Assembly (NCBI GenBank): GCA_947479475.1
Contig: CANJZW010000054.1
Coordinates: forward strand, 1 to 33,019
Length of the DNA stretch: 33,019 nt
Direction of reading: 5' to 3'
Source of the DNA: Chthoniobacteraceae bacterium
Lineage (GTDB): Bacteria; Verrucomicrobiota; Verrucomicrobiia; Chthoniobacterales; Chthoniobacteraceae
In this document: positions 25,903-33,019 of the stretch, piece by piece
Layout of the letters: every line of letters starts with the position of its first letter
How positions within the stretch are numbered: the first letter of the stretch is position 1
Made by a program: the position numbers and the translations under genes
Notes under the pieces: generated by a model
Told to the model about the DNA's origin: nothing
Database searches by the model: none
The model's input: the letters and a program-made list of their open reading frames with translations, nothing else

Positions 25903-26843
25903 ACTTCCTTCAGATTCTCAAAATTGTAGCTCCCGTCTTCATCCTTGTGGGCGCGGGCGCCTTGTTTCGAAAGCTCCGATGGATGTCGCAGGAAGGCGAC
26001 ACCTCCTTGCTCAAACTCGGAGTGAACGTTCTGTTGCCAGCGTTGATTGCAGACACCGTTCTGGACAATCCGCTGCTAACCAAGGCCGGTGATCTCGGCT
26101 TTCCTCCCCTGATTGGCTTTTCCCTAATCACCGCCAGCATGGGGGTAGTTGCACTCATGCTAGCACCCTTGCGTTTGCCCCCAGAAACAAACGGAGCGGG
26201 AATCATCACCGCAGGGGTTCAAAACTTTGGGTACATGGTGATCCCCTTGGTAGAGGCCTTGTACGACAGGGAAACCCTCGGGGTTTTGTTCATCCATAAC
26301 TTAGGAGTTGAGGTTGCGATGTGGAGCGTTGGCATCTGGGTTCTGGCGAGAAACCAGGGAGGGCCGGTATGGAAACGCCTCATCAACATACCCACCCTTG
26401 CAATATTGTCCTCGTGTCTGCTCAATCTATTTCATGCAAACAGCTGGATGCCTTTAGTGTTACGCAAGGCTTTGCATATGCTTGGCCAGGCCGCTATTCC
26501 GCTGGCGATCCTGCTGACGGGGGCAACCATGTACGACCAGATGCGACAGGCCACCAGGGAACACCCCAGATACAAGGCTCTTTCAATCGCAATGTTAGCA
26601 AGAATGGCCGTCCTTCCCCTTCTTATTCTGTCTGTCGCCCGATGGGTTCCGATGGCCAAAGCACTCCAAAACGTATTAGTCATGCAGGCCGCGATGCCCT
26701 CAGCCTTGATGCCGGTGGTCATTTGCCGGCACCACTCCGCAGACAGCCGGTTTTCCGTCCACATTATCCTCTTCAGCTCCGCGTTGGGGCTTTTCACCAT
26801 CCCTCTCTGGATCCGTTTCGGGATGGAATTTGTAGCCCGATAG
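25899..26843 (+). CDS. AEC-family transporter
   Basis: Integral membrane protein of the auxin efflux carrier (AEC) family, 314 residues, GTG start overlapping the preceding stop. About ten hydrophobic segments are visible. Family features: the start LQILKIVAPVFILVGAGALF, the mid-protein NFGYMVIPLVEALYDRETLG, and the helix after MLGQAAIPLAILLTGATMYD. The C-terminal half includes VLVMQAAMPSALMPVVI. Bacterial AEC carriers move malonate, malate or other small organic anions; the substrate here is unknown. Confidence 0.88.
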   Translation: MNFLQILKIVAPVFILVGAGALFRKLRWMSQEGDTSLLKLGVNVLLPALIADTVLDNPLLTKAGDLGFPPLIGFSLITASMGVVALMLAPLRLPPETNGAGIITAGVQNFGYMVIPLVEALYDRETLGVLFIHNLGVEVAMWSVGIWVLARNQGGPVWKRLINIPTLAILSSCLLNLFHANSWMPLVLRKALHMLGQAAIPLAILLTGATMYDQMRQATREHPRYKALSIAMLARMAVLPLLILSVARWVPMAKALQNVLVMQAAMPSALMPVVICRHHSADSRFSVHIILFSSALGLFTIPLWIRFGMEFVAR

Positions 26844-27022
26844 CCACACTTAACCGCCACGCCCGATATCAAGGCGAAAAAAGGGAGACTCAAAAAAAAC
26901 AAGGGCCGCGGGTTAGATTCTGCCCAAAAGCTGAAAACGGGCGCCAGACAGATGATTTTTAAATGAAAGATCTGGCTTCAAAAAGCTCCGCGTGAGAAGG
27001 CTATTCTAACACCCACTTCCAC

Positions 27023-27643
27023 ATGGCTGATCGCTCCCGCTCCCCTCAAGATAACTTTGAACTTTCGGAAGACGAAATTTCTCCGGAACACCTCGATTCC
27101 CAGGTTCAAAAAGCTCAGGAGCAGCTTCTTTCTCTCAAACGCCAGCAGGATGTCGTTGAGCGCCAAAAGCGTGAGCTCGAAGAACTCAGCCGGAGGCAAG
27201 AGCAGCTGCAAACTGGACGGGCGGAGATGGTTGACAAGCTCACACGCGCACTCGTGATCGTGGAGCGCGAGGAGTTTGAAACTCAACGCCGGGCCCAAAT
27301 GTTGAGCGGCATCAGGGAAAGCTTCACGCTGCACCTGCAATACTTTGAAAGCCTCGATCTCAAAGGGGTCGAAGGACCGGATCTAAGCAAGGAGTTAACG
27401 CGCGCCCTAAGCGCTTTGGACGATGCCAAAGCCGAGTACGCCAGGACCATACCGCGCATCGGTTCACCAGAGAGCGACGGCAGCGAGATCGCAAGCGAAC
27501 TAGGCCACGCCCACTACTCGCACGAGCCAGCCGGCCATGACTTCAACTACTGGCTGAAGGCGGGGTTGGCATTCACGCTGCCTCTGGTCATCGTCGGAAT
27601 TCTTCTTTTCATTGCGCTGCTAAACTCAGGGCCAAGCCGCTAG
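27023..27643 (+). CDS. Tail-anchored coiled-coil protein, unknown function
   Basis: 206 residues. Residues about 25-95 are strongly heptad-patterned and rich in Gln, Glu, Lys and Arg (QVQKAQEQLLSLKRQQDVVE), a long coiled coil. Residues 145-175 look flexible with several histidines. A single membrane helix at about 179-201 (AGLAFTLPLVIVGILLFIAL) leaves five residues after it, so the body would stay in the cytoplasm. No signal peptide. The next gene has the same design on a smaller scale. I recognise no family; a role in membrane organisation or scaffolding is a guess. Confidence 0.7.
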   Translation: MADRSRSPQDNFELSEDEISPEHLDSQVQKAQEQLLSLKRQQDVVERQKRELEELSRRQEQLQTGRAEMVDKLTRALVIVEREEFETQRRAQMLSGIRESFTLHLQYFESLDLKGVEGPDLSKELTRALSALDDAKAEYARTIPRIGSPESDGSEIASELGHAHYSHEPAGHDFNYWLKAGLAFTLPLVIVGILLFIALLNSGPSR

Positions 27644-27677
27644 GCCAGCAGCTCAACAATTTTAATATCTCTGAGCC

Positions 27678-28085
27678 ATGCTGTTCCGATCAGGCAAAAA
27701 TTCGGCTTCATCCAAGACGAAGACTCCCAAACAGGAGACTCCTTTTGAGGCGCGCCGCCGCGACCTTGCAGAACAAGAAGCACAACTGAAGGCAGCCACG
27801 GCACGCCACGAAAGCTTCATCAAAAAGGCTCCTAAAATTGCCGAGGAGATTCAAAAAAAACAGCGGGAAAACTTCCTACAAAACGCCTCCCGCATTGAAC
27901 AGGGCGGCGCCCACCGCGGAGTCACTCTGCCTGACAACCGTTACCTCAACGGAGATGCGACGGTGGCGCCACGCGCGCGGCGCAGGGACAGACAACAAGG
28001 AAAGTGGCTGTTTTTCACCTTGGTTGCGGCTCTTCTTTTTGCGGCGTGGTGGGCGTGGCAGACGCTGTTCCAACCCGCTTTCTAG
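27678..28085 (+). CDS. Second small tail-anchored coiled-coil protein, unknown function
   Basis: 135 residues. Charged N-terminal part with a helical stretch at about 22-75 (FEARRRDLAEQEAQLKAATA), an Arg-rich stop (PRARRRDRQQGKW) and a C-terminal membrane helix at 110-128 (WLFFTLVAALLFAAWWAW) followed by seven residues. It lies 34 bases after the other tail-anchored gene and is probably cotranscribed. No family recognised. Confidence 0.68.
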   Translation: MLFRSGKNSASSKTKTPKQETPFEARRRDLAEQEAQLKAATARHESFIKKAPKIAEEIQKKQRENFLQNASRIEQGGAHRGVTLPDNRYLNGDATVAPRARRRDRQQGKWLFFTLVAALLFAAWWAWQTLFQPAF

Positions 28086-28127
28086 AGCCGGCAACCGCAC
28101 TAACCTTCCTCGATCGAGGGTGCCAAA

Positions 28128-28150
28128 GGCTTTTTAAAGAGCGAAAAGCC
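28128..28150. other. Hairpin between the coiled-coil gene and mutL
   Basis: GGCTTTT (28128-28134) and AAAAGCC (28144-28150) form a 7-bp stem around nine bases. A 12-base palindrome CCTCGATCGAGG lies just before it (28108-28119). Neither is followed by a T-tract on the + strand, so a terminator role is doubtful. Confidence 0.3.
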
Positions 28151-28215
28151 ACGCTTCGCACTCCGATCTGAAATTAACGTTTTTCGCCGCCTAAATCACA
28201 GGGCATTCTTCCACC

Positions 28216-30075
28216 ATGTCCCGTATTCGGTTATTGTCGGAAGAAGTCGCCAGCCAGGTCGCCGCAGGAGAGGTCGTCGAACGACCGGCCGCCGTGATCA
28301 AAGAGCTTGTGGAAAACTCCATCGACGCGCATGCCACCAGAATCGAGGTTCTGACGCGGCGCGGTGGAATCTCTCTGATCCGGGTGACGGACAACGGCAT
28401 CGGAATGGACAGGGACGATGCATTGCTGTGCCTCGAGCGCCACGCCACGAGCAAAATCCGCTCTGGTGCGGACCTCGCCTCTATTCACACCTTGGGTTTC
28501 CGAGGAGAAGCCGTTCCCAGTATCGCCTCCGTCTCGCGCTTCAGGCTCTCCACGCGCGAACACGACGCCATTGCGGGCACTGAAGTCCTCGTCAACGGGG
28601 GTAAAATCGAAGCCGTGCGAGATGGCGGCGACGCGCCGGGCACCCAGATCGAGGTGCGTTCCCTGTTTTACAACCTCCCCGCCCGAAGGAAGTTTTTACG
28701 TACGGAAGCGACTGAAGCCAGCCACGTCGAACACCAGCTCCATCTGCTGGCAATCGGCCATCCGCAGATAAGCTTCGTGCATCTCCAAGATGACCGCGTA
28801 GCGTTTCAACTGGCTCCAGCGGCTTCGCTTCTGGACCGCATCCGTGATCTTTCCGGGGCGGAACTCGCCGCTGAATTACTCGAGGTCCCCCAGATGGAAA
28901 CTCCCGGCATCAAGATCTCCGGCTACATCGGCCGGGTGGGAGTCAGTCGCTCCAGCCGCCAGCAGCAGCTTTGTTTTCTCAACGGACGTGCCGTGGAAAA
29001 CATCAGCCTCTCGCAGGGCCTCCGGGAGGGCTATCACACAGCTCTAATGAAAGGCCAACATCCCGTGACCTTTCTTTTTATCGAAATGGATCCGGCAGCT
29101 GTTGATGTCAATGTGCATCCAGCCAAGCGTGAGGTGCGTTTCCGCTCCCCGTCCGATATCCGAGACGCTGTGGCGGCCGCGGTTCGCGCCGCCCTCGAAA
29201 GCGATAGGGCTCGGTGGAGTTCCGTATTTCGAACGGGGGGTGTCCCGCCTCAGGAAACAGCACAACCGACGATCCCCCACCCGGTTCTCCCACTTTCCGA
29301 ACCTGAAAAGCGCACCGTTTTGGTCCCGCGCCCGAGCGAGAGCACTAGAGCACCCACTTCACCGGAAGCCGCGCCGCCCCAAACGCTCCCAAAAATACCC
29401 TCTCAGCCCGAACCAACGCCCGCTCGTGAGGCCGCCTCCGCAGGCCCTGTTCAGCCAGACCACTTCGAACAGGAGGTGCCGCCAGCACCCGTGCCAGAGA
29501 CCTTCCGCTTCCTTGGCGTCCTGGGCAAACTCTTCGTCCTCATGGAAAACGCTTCGGGGCTTGTCCTCGTGGACCAACACGCAGCGCACGAGCGCATTTT
29601 ATTCGAAGAAATGCAACGCCGTATGGAGACACAAGGGGTTCCTTCACAGCGTCTTTTACTTCCACTTACCCTCCGTCTTGGGCCCAAGGATAGCGACTGG
29701 GTCGAACGGAACTTGGAGTTGCTCGAACGCGCCGGCATTACCCTGGAGGGCTTCGGAAGCGGAACCTTCAAGGTGGACGCACTGCCCACCTTCATCAAAG
29801 CAGAAGACCCCGCCCAGCTTCTGCACGATATCATCGATGATCTCCGCGAGACCACACCCCAAGGTGCACGCTTACGACTTGGCCAGGACATGATTGCCAA
29901 AACCGTGTGCCGCCATGCAGTGAAGGCGAACGATACCCTGCGGGAACCGGAATTGCTCAAACTGGTTGAAGACCTGCTGGCCTGCGATCTCCCCTACTGC
30001 TGCCCGCATGGAAGACCGACGATGATTCAAATCAGCTATTTGGAGCTCGAAAAAAAGTTCGGCAGAAAGGCGTGA
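28216..30075 (+). CDS. mutL: DNA mismatch repair protein MutL (endonuclease type)
   Basis: 619 residues. MutL couples MutS mismatch recognition to strand removal. N-terminal GHKL ATPase: ELVENSIDAHAT near 30, DNGIGM near 59, TLGFRGEA near 92, QLCFLNGRAVEN near 251, NVHPAKREVRF near 299. Residues about 335-425 are a Pro/Ala/Ser-rich linker. The C-terminal domain carries the metal-dependent nuclease motif DQHAAHER at 453-460 with E464, and CPHGRP at 596-601. So this MutL nicks DNA itself, as expected in bacteria without MutH. The start is preceded by CATTCTTCCACC, with no Shine-Dalgarno site. Confidence 0.97.
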   Translation: MSRIRLLSEEVASQVAAGEVVERPAAVIKELVENSIDAHATRIEVLTRRGGISLIRVTDNGIGMDRDDALLCLERHATSKIRSGADLASIHTLGFRGEAVPSIASVSRFRLSTREHDAIAGTEVLVNGGKIEAVRDGGDAPGTQIEVRSLFYNLPARRKFLRTEATEASHVEHQLHLLAIGHPQISFVHLQDDRVAFQLAPAASLLDRIRDLSGAELAAELLEVPQMETPGIKISGYIGRVGVSRSSRQQQLCFLNGRAVENISLSQGLREGYHTALMKGQHPVTFLFIEMDPAAVDVNVHPAKREVRFRSPSDIRDAVAAAVRAALESDRARWSSVFRTGGVPPQETAQPTIPHPVLPLSEPEKRTVLVPRPSESTRAPTSPEAAPPQTLPKIPSQPEPTPAREAASAGPVQPDHFEQEVPPAPVPETFRFLGVLGKLFVLMENASGLVLVDQHAAHERILFEEMQRRMETQGVPSQRLLLPLTLRLGPKDSDWVERNLELLERAGITLEGFGSGTFKVDALPTFIKAEDPAQLLHDIIDDLRETTPQGARLRLGQDMIAKTVCRHAVKANDTLREPELLKLVEDLLACDLPYCCPHGRPTMIQISYLELEKKFGRKA

Positions 30076-30095
30076 GTCCCTTGCAAAAGATCCCG

Positions 30096-30953
30096 CTACC
30101 CGTCGCTCTTTTGAGGAATGGTTTCGCAGAGACAAATCCATATTTGGGTTCCGAACTCCCCCTCAAGCCGTTCCTTGAGTGCAACTCCACACTGTTTCTG
30201 CCGTAAAACAGCGAATAGCGTAGACCCCGAACCGGACATTAGAGCCCCCTCCACTTCGGGCTGCACGAGGAGCCACCGCTTGAGTTCGGCAAGCAACACA
30301 TACTTCTGGAACACAGGCCGCTCCAAATCATTGCAAAGCGTTCCCGCAGCGGTGGACTGCTCGCCATAGGGCACGCCTGGAATCTCCTCGGACTCCTTCC
30401 AATGCGAATAAGCCCAGGGAGTGGGAACGCCGAAAGGGGGTTTTACAAGGAGCAAAGGGACCGAGGGCAGCCCTTCGATTGGCGACACCTGCTCCCCACG
30501 ACCACTAATCCATGCGGCGGACTGCACCAGAAAAAACGGAACGTCTGAACCCAGTTCAGCCGCCAAGTCCACCAGCGTTTGCCTCGCCAGATGGGTTTGA
30601 AACAGCGCATCCAGCGCAAGCAGTGTCGTCGCGGCGTCGCTGCTTCCACCGCCAAGACCCGCCCCATGGGGAATCTCCTTGCCCAAGACGATACGCAACC
30701 GAGGGGGAAAACCGAAGGTACTGCAGAAAAGTCGCGCCGCGCGCACTACGAGATTGCCGTCATCCAGAGGAATACCGGGCGCAGCACACACGAACTCGAT
30801 GTCTCCAACGTCTTTGAGAGCGATCTCCAGCGTATCAAAAACGGATACCGGCACCATGAGACTGCTCAAGTTGTGGAAGCCATCGGGCCTGCGTCCTAAA
30901 ATTTTGAGCGAGAGATTAATCTTCGCGGGTGCTAACCAACGCATGGAGTCCAT
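30096..30953 (-). CDS. ispE: 4-diphosphocytidyl-2-C-methyl-D-erythritol kinase
   Basis: GHMP-family kinase of the MEP pathway of isoprenoid synthesis; it phosphorylates CDP-methylerythritol at the 2-hydroxyl. 285 residues from ATG 30953 (MDSMRWLAPAKINLSL); an ATG three codons later also fits, and the frame extends to a GTG at 30980 that would overlap the upstream gene. Motifs: PAKINLSLKILGRRPDGFH at the start, PHGAGLGGGSSDAATTLLAL for ATP, and SGSGSTLFAV near the end. It begins four bases after the stop of the small secreted protein gene and converges with mutL. Confidence 0.94.
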   Translation of the reverse strand: MDSMRWLAPAKINLSLKILGRRPDGFHNLSSLMVPVSVFDTLEIALKDVGDIEFVCAAPGIPLDDGNLVVRAARLFCSTFGFPPRLRIVLGKEIPHGAGLGGGSSDAATTLLALDALFQTHLARQTLVDLAAELGSDVPFFLVQSAAWISGRGEQVSPIEGLPSVPLLLVKPPFGVPTPWAYSHWKESEEIPGVPYGEQSTAAGTLCNDLERPVFQKYVLLAELKRWLLVQPEVEGALMSGSGSTLFAVLRQKQCGVALKERLEGEFGTQIWICLCETIPQKSDG

Positions 30954-30957
30954 GAAT

Positions 30958-31308
30958 CTATGGCGAGCCCTTCGCTCCACCTGCCGTCTTTTTTACCAAC
31001 CGAACAACCTTTCCGTTCATATCCACTTCAACCCCTACTTCAAACTTGCCCGAGTCAGAGGAAACAGGGCGCGACCACAAAACCGTCCACACGCGCTTGG
31101 AACCTAAAACCGTCGCCGATTGGAGCACCACCGACTCAATCTGTATGGACGACTGGAGGCCGCGTAAATCGAGTTGTTCTTGCGCAATATCGACAGCCTG
31201 CCGAGCCGAAACCGCCGCGTTTCCGGCTCTCGAGGAAGAGGCAAAACCGTCCAAACCAACGAGAATCGCGACGAACAATGCACCGCGGAGGTAACGAGAG
31301 TGATTCAT
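30958..31308 (-). CDS. Small secreted protein, PepSY-like, unknown function
   Basis: 116 residues from ATG 31308. Signal peptide about 1-28 (LRGALFVAILVGLDGFASSS then RAG). The mature part has a helix AVSARQAVDIAQEQLDLRG, then strands including RVWTVLWSRP and FEVGVEVDMNGKVVRLVKK, a helix-then-sheet pattern that recalls a single PepSY-type domain. The assignment is by pattern only. The ATG overlaps the end of the aldolase remnant (ATGA) and the stop lies four bases before ispE, so it sits in one run with both. Confidence 0.6.
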   Translation of the reverse strand: MNHSRYLRGALFVAILVGLDGFASSSRAGNAAVSARQAVDIAQEQLDLRGLQSSIQIESVVLQSATVLGSKRVWTVLWSRPVSSDSGKFEVGVEVDMNGKVVRLVKKTAGGAKGSP

Positions 31309-31749
31309 TTTAAAAGAGAGGCGCACACTGCTGGAAGCTGACCCGCCGAACCGAGCTTATCATTTTTGTGCGCAATAAACTTGGCGTGTTCATCCATAAA
31401 CATTTTACCGGGCCGACGAAAGTCGAACTCACCGGAGTTGTCTCGAAAAAAACTCACGGTGCCCCCTTGTCCAAACGAGACGCCCATCCGTGTCGATATT
31501 TACCTTCACCACGCCAAGTCGCGCGGCGTGGCGACACTCATTTTCATCCACTCCTCTGGCTGACGGATCCAGTCTTCCACCAACCGCTTTGGTCCGTGAA
31601 ACTGCCGCAGAAGGGACGCTGGAACTGCCGTGCATCACAAGGGTTGTCGGCGGCGCCCCTGCGGCTTTGAGGTTGTCGCGAATTCCCTGCACCCCATCGA
31701 AATGAAGCGCGTATTCGAAGCCGCGGGCTCTCTCTTTTAGCAAAACCAT
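31305..31749 (-). pseudogene. fba: Truncated and frameshifted class II fructose-bisphosphate aldolase (C-terminal remnant)
   Basis: Reading down from 31749, one frame gives TLVMHGSSSVP and then GVVKVNIDTDGRLVWTRGHR, the glycine-rich phosphate loop and the NIDTD motif of class II aldolases. The frame then fails at a run of seven T (A at 31446-31452 on the + strand). Removing one T joins it to the next frame, REFFRDNSGEFDFRRPGK, then AKFIAHKNDKLGSAGQL, which is the family's normal C-terminus. The N-terminal two thirds, with the zinc histidines, are absent: the remnant begins 15 bases after the stop of the response regulator gene. So it is a broken gene, or, for the frameshift alone, possibly a sequencing error. 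The truncation cannot be explained that way. Confidence 0.82.
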
Positions 31750-31764
31750 TCGACGGAGCAGTCG

Positions 31765-33019
31765 CTACTCGTCCTTTGCAAGGCGGTACTCGTGCAGCTT
31801 ATTACGCAACGTGCGGATGCTAATTTGGAGCGCATCCGCAGCACGTGTCCGGTTGTCCGCACAAGCACTCAACACCCGCAGGATGTGCTCTTTTTCGAGA
31901 GCGGCAAGAGACACGTGCGCATCGCCGAGCAGCACGGAATCATCGCCATTCACAGGCGGTTTCAAATCTGTCGCGTCATTGACCGAGGGCGCGCTTAATT
32001 CCGAAACAGGTTTGATCCCGGGCAGCCCGAGGACTGAAGAAATCAGAGGCGCTCCGGGCTCGCTCATGATGACGGCACGCTCCACCGCGTTTTGAAGTTC
32101 GCGAACGTTCCCCGGCCAGTGGTGGGCCTCCAAGGCCGCGTGACACTCCGGAGACAACTTCAAGTCGAGACGGTTGTATTGCTTTGCGAACCGCTCCAAA
32201 AAATACTCAGCCAATACTCTGATGTCGCCCTTACGATCACGCAGCGGTGGCACGGAAACGGGGAAAACGTTGAGGCGATAATACAAATCCTCCCGAAAAT
32301 CTCCCTTCTCAACCGCTTTTCGCAAATCCCGGTTTGTCGTGGCTAGGACGCGCACATCCACCTGAATCGTTTTCACGCCGCCAACCCTTTCGAACTCTTT
32401 TTCTTGAAGCACTCGCAGCAACTTGGCTTGCAGGCGAGGTGAAATCTCGCTGATTTCATCCAGTAAAAGGGTCCCTCCATTGGCCAGTTCGAAGCGACCC
32501 TCACGGCGCTCCATCGCACCAGTGAAGGCTCCTTTTTCATGGCCGAAAAATTCGCTTTCCATGAGGTTTTCGGAAAGAGCAGCGCAGTTCACCCTGATGT
32601 AGGGGTGATGCGAACGCGTGCTGGAATGATAAAGCGCCAGCGCTACCAACTCCTTGCCCGTGCCGTTTTCTCCCTGAATCAGAACAGTCGCCTCTGTCGG
32701 AGCCACCTTTCGAAGCATATCGCGCAACCGGCTAATTTCCTCGCTGGCTCCCACCAAATCCTTTGCGCCGGCCACTTCCGCAGAGAGATACTCGTTAACC
32801 TGCAGCATCTGGCGATAGCTTTCGGCCTTTTTAACCAGAACTTCAATCTGGCTAATTGAAAACGGTTTGGTCAGATAATCAAACGCTCCCGCCCGCATAC
32901 ATTCGACGGCAGACTCAATCGTGCCAAAACCGCTCATCATGATCGCAAGCGGCGGAGTGCTGCCTTTGGAAACACGCTCCAAGATGGACATCCCCTCCCC
33001 GTCAGGGAGACGAACGTCG
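31765..33019 (-). CDS. Sigma54-dependent response regulator, NtrC/AtoC type (5' partial)
   Basis: The gene enters from the right edge, so its start is outside the window. The visible part opens with DVRLPDGEG, whose Asp (33016-33018) is the expected phosphorylation site of a receiver domain, followed by MMSGFGTIESAVECMRAGAFDYLTKPF in two segments (residue T/S switch and conserved Lys). The AAA+ domain has GENGTGKE (Walker A), GAFTGAMERREG (sigma54 contact) and GGTLLLDEIS (Walker B). A Fis-type helix-turn-helix ends the protein (RTRAADALQISIRTLRNKL). It should activate sigma54 promoters in answer to a sensor kinase. No sigma54 promoter was recognised in the window. Confidence 0.93.
   Translation of the reverse strand, partial: DVRLPDGEGMSILERVSKGSTPPLAIMMSGFGTIESAVECMRAGAFDYLTKPFSISQIEVLVKKAESYRQMLQVNEYLSAEVAGAKDLVGASEEISRLRDMLRKVAPTEATVLIQGENGTGKELVALALYHSSTRSHHPYIRVNCAALSENLMESEFFGHEKGAFTGAMERREGRFELANGGTLLLDEISEISPRLQAKLLRVLQEKEFERVGGVKTIQVDVRVLATTNRDLRKAVEKGDFREDLYYRLNVFPVSVPPLRDRKGDIRVLAEYFLERFAKQYNRLDLKLSPECHAALEAHHWPGNVRELQNAVERAVIMSEPGAPLISSVLGLPGIKPVSELSAPSVNDATDLKPPVNGDDSVLLGDAHVSLAALEKEHILRVLSACADNRTRAADALQISIRTLRNKLHEYRLAKDE

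Noticed and set aside
26321..26962. 213-residue + strand frame overlapping the AEC permease gene
   Set aside because: It is an alternate frame of the permease with low-complexity, Arg/Pro/His-rich sequence and no motif.
30084..30113. Inverted repeat CAAAAGA / TCTTTTG between mutL and ispE as a bidirectional terminator
   Set aside because: The stem is AT-rich, the loop is 16 bases, half of it is inside the ispE coding end, and no GC-rich core exists; too weak to call.

Overview
The window looks like chromosomal DNA from a member of the Verrucomicrobiota (PVC group). Evidence: two giant secreted 'membrane-bound dehydrogenase' proteins of the type common in Verrucomicrobia and Planctomycetes (beta-propeller plus HEAT repeats plus an electron-carrier domain), a redoxin/cytochrome c/copper-monooxygenase fusion, many small signal-peptide proteins, and almost no Shine-Dalgarno sequences before start codons. 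The taxonomic call is an inference from gene content. I see no rRNA, tRNA, CRISPR array, IS element or phage gene.

Region 1 (about 1-9640, + strand) is a urea acquisition and hydrolysis block: urtA, a strong terminator hairpin, urtBCDE (urea ABC importer), a 69-residue 'HPGHG' membrane peptide, the three urease subunits ureA, ureB, ureC, and the accessory genes ureE and ureF. ureG and ureD/ureH are not present, although they are normally needed to load nickel. The urtA signal peptide has no ATG/GTG/TTG start in its frame, which suggests a frameshift or a sequence error at about 91-122.

Region 2 (9677-16686, - strand) reads asd, then a redoxin-cytochrome c-copper monooxygenase fusion, then a c-heme-tailed dehydrogenase, then a secreted thioredoxin. 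The last three look like one exported redox module.

Region 3 (16723-19124, + strand) holds an L,D-transpeptidase-fold protein without a visible signal peptide, a 40-residue lipoprotein gene with its own promoter candidate and terminator, a ROK-family sugar kinase and a GmhA-like SIS isomerase. A bidirectional terminator closes it.

Region 4 (19199-25335, - strand) holds a 1337-residue SGNH hydrolase/beta-propeller/HEAT/azurin fusion, an MFS transporter and a secreted BsuPI-like protein. The azurin tail stands where the region 2 paralogue has a c-type heme domain.

Region 5 (25402-30075, + strand) holds a secreted protein resembling the SecD P1 head, an AEC-family permease, two tail-anchored coiled-coil proteins of unknown function, and mutL (endonuclease type). 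Region 6 (30096 to the right edge, - strand) reads a sigma54-dependent response regulator (cut by the window edge), a truncated and frameshifted class II fructose-bisphosphate aldolase remnant, a small secreted protein, and ispE.

Most likely candidates for something little described: the 1337-residue copper fusion, the redoxin/heme/copper-monooxygenase cluster, and the histidine-rich peptide inside a urease operon that lacks ureG and ureD.
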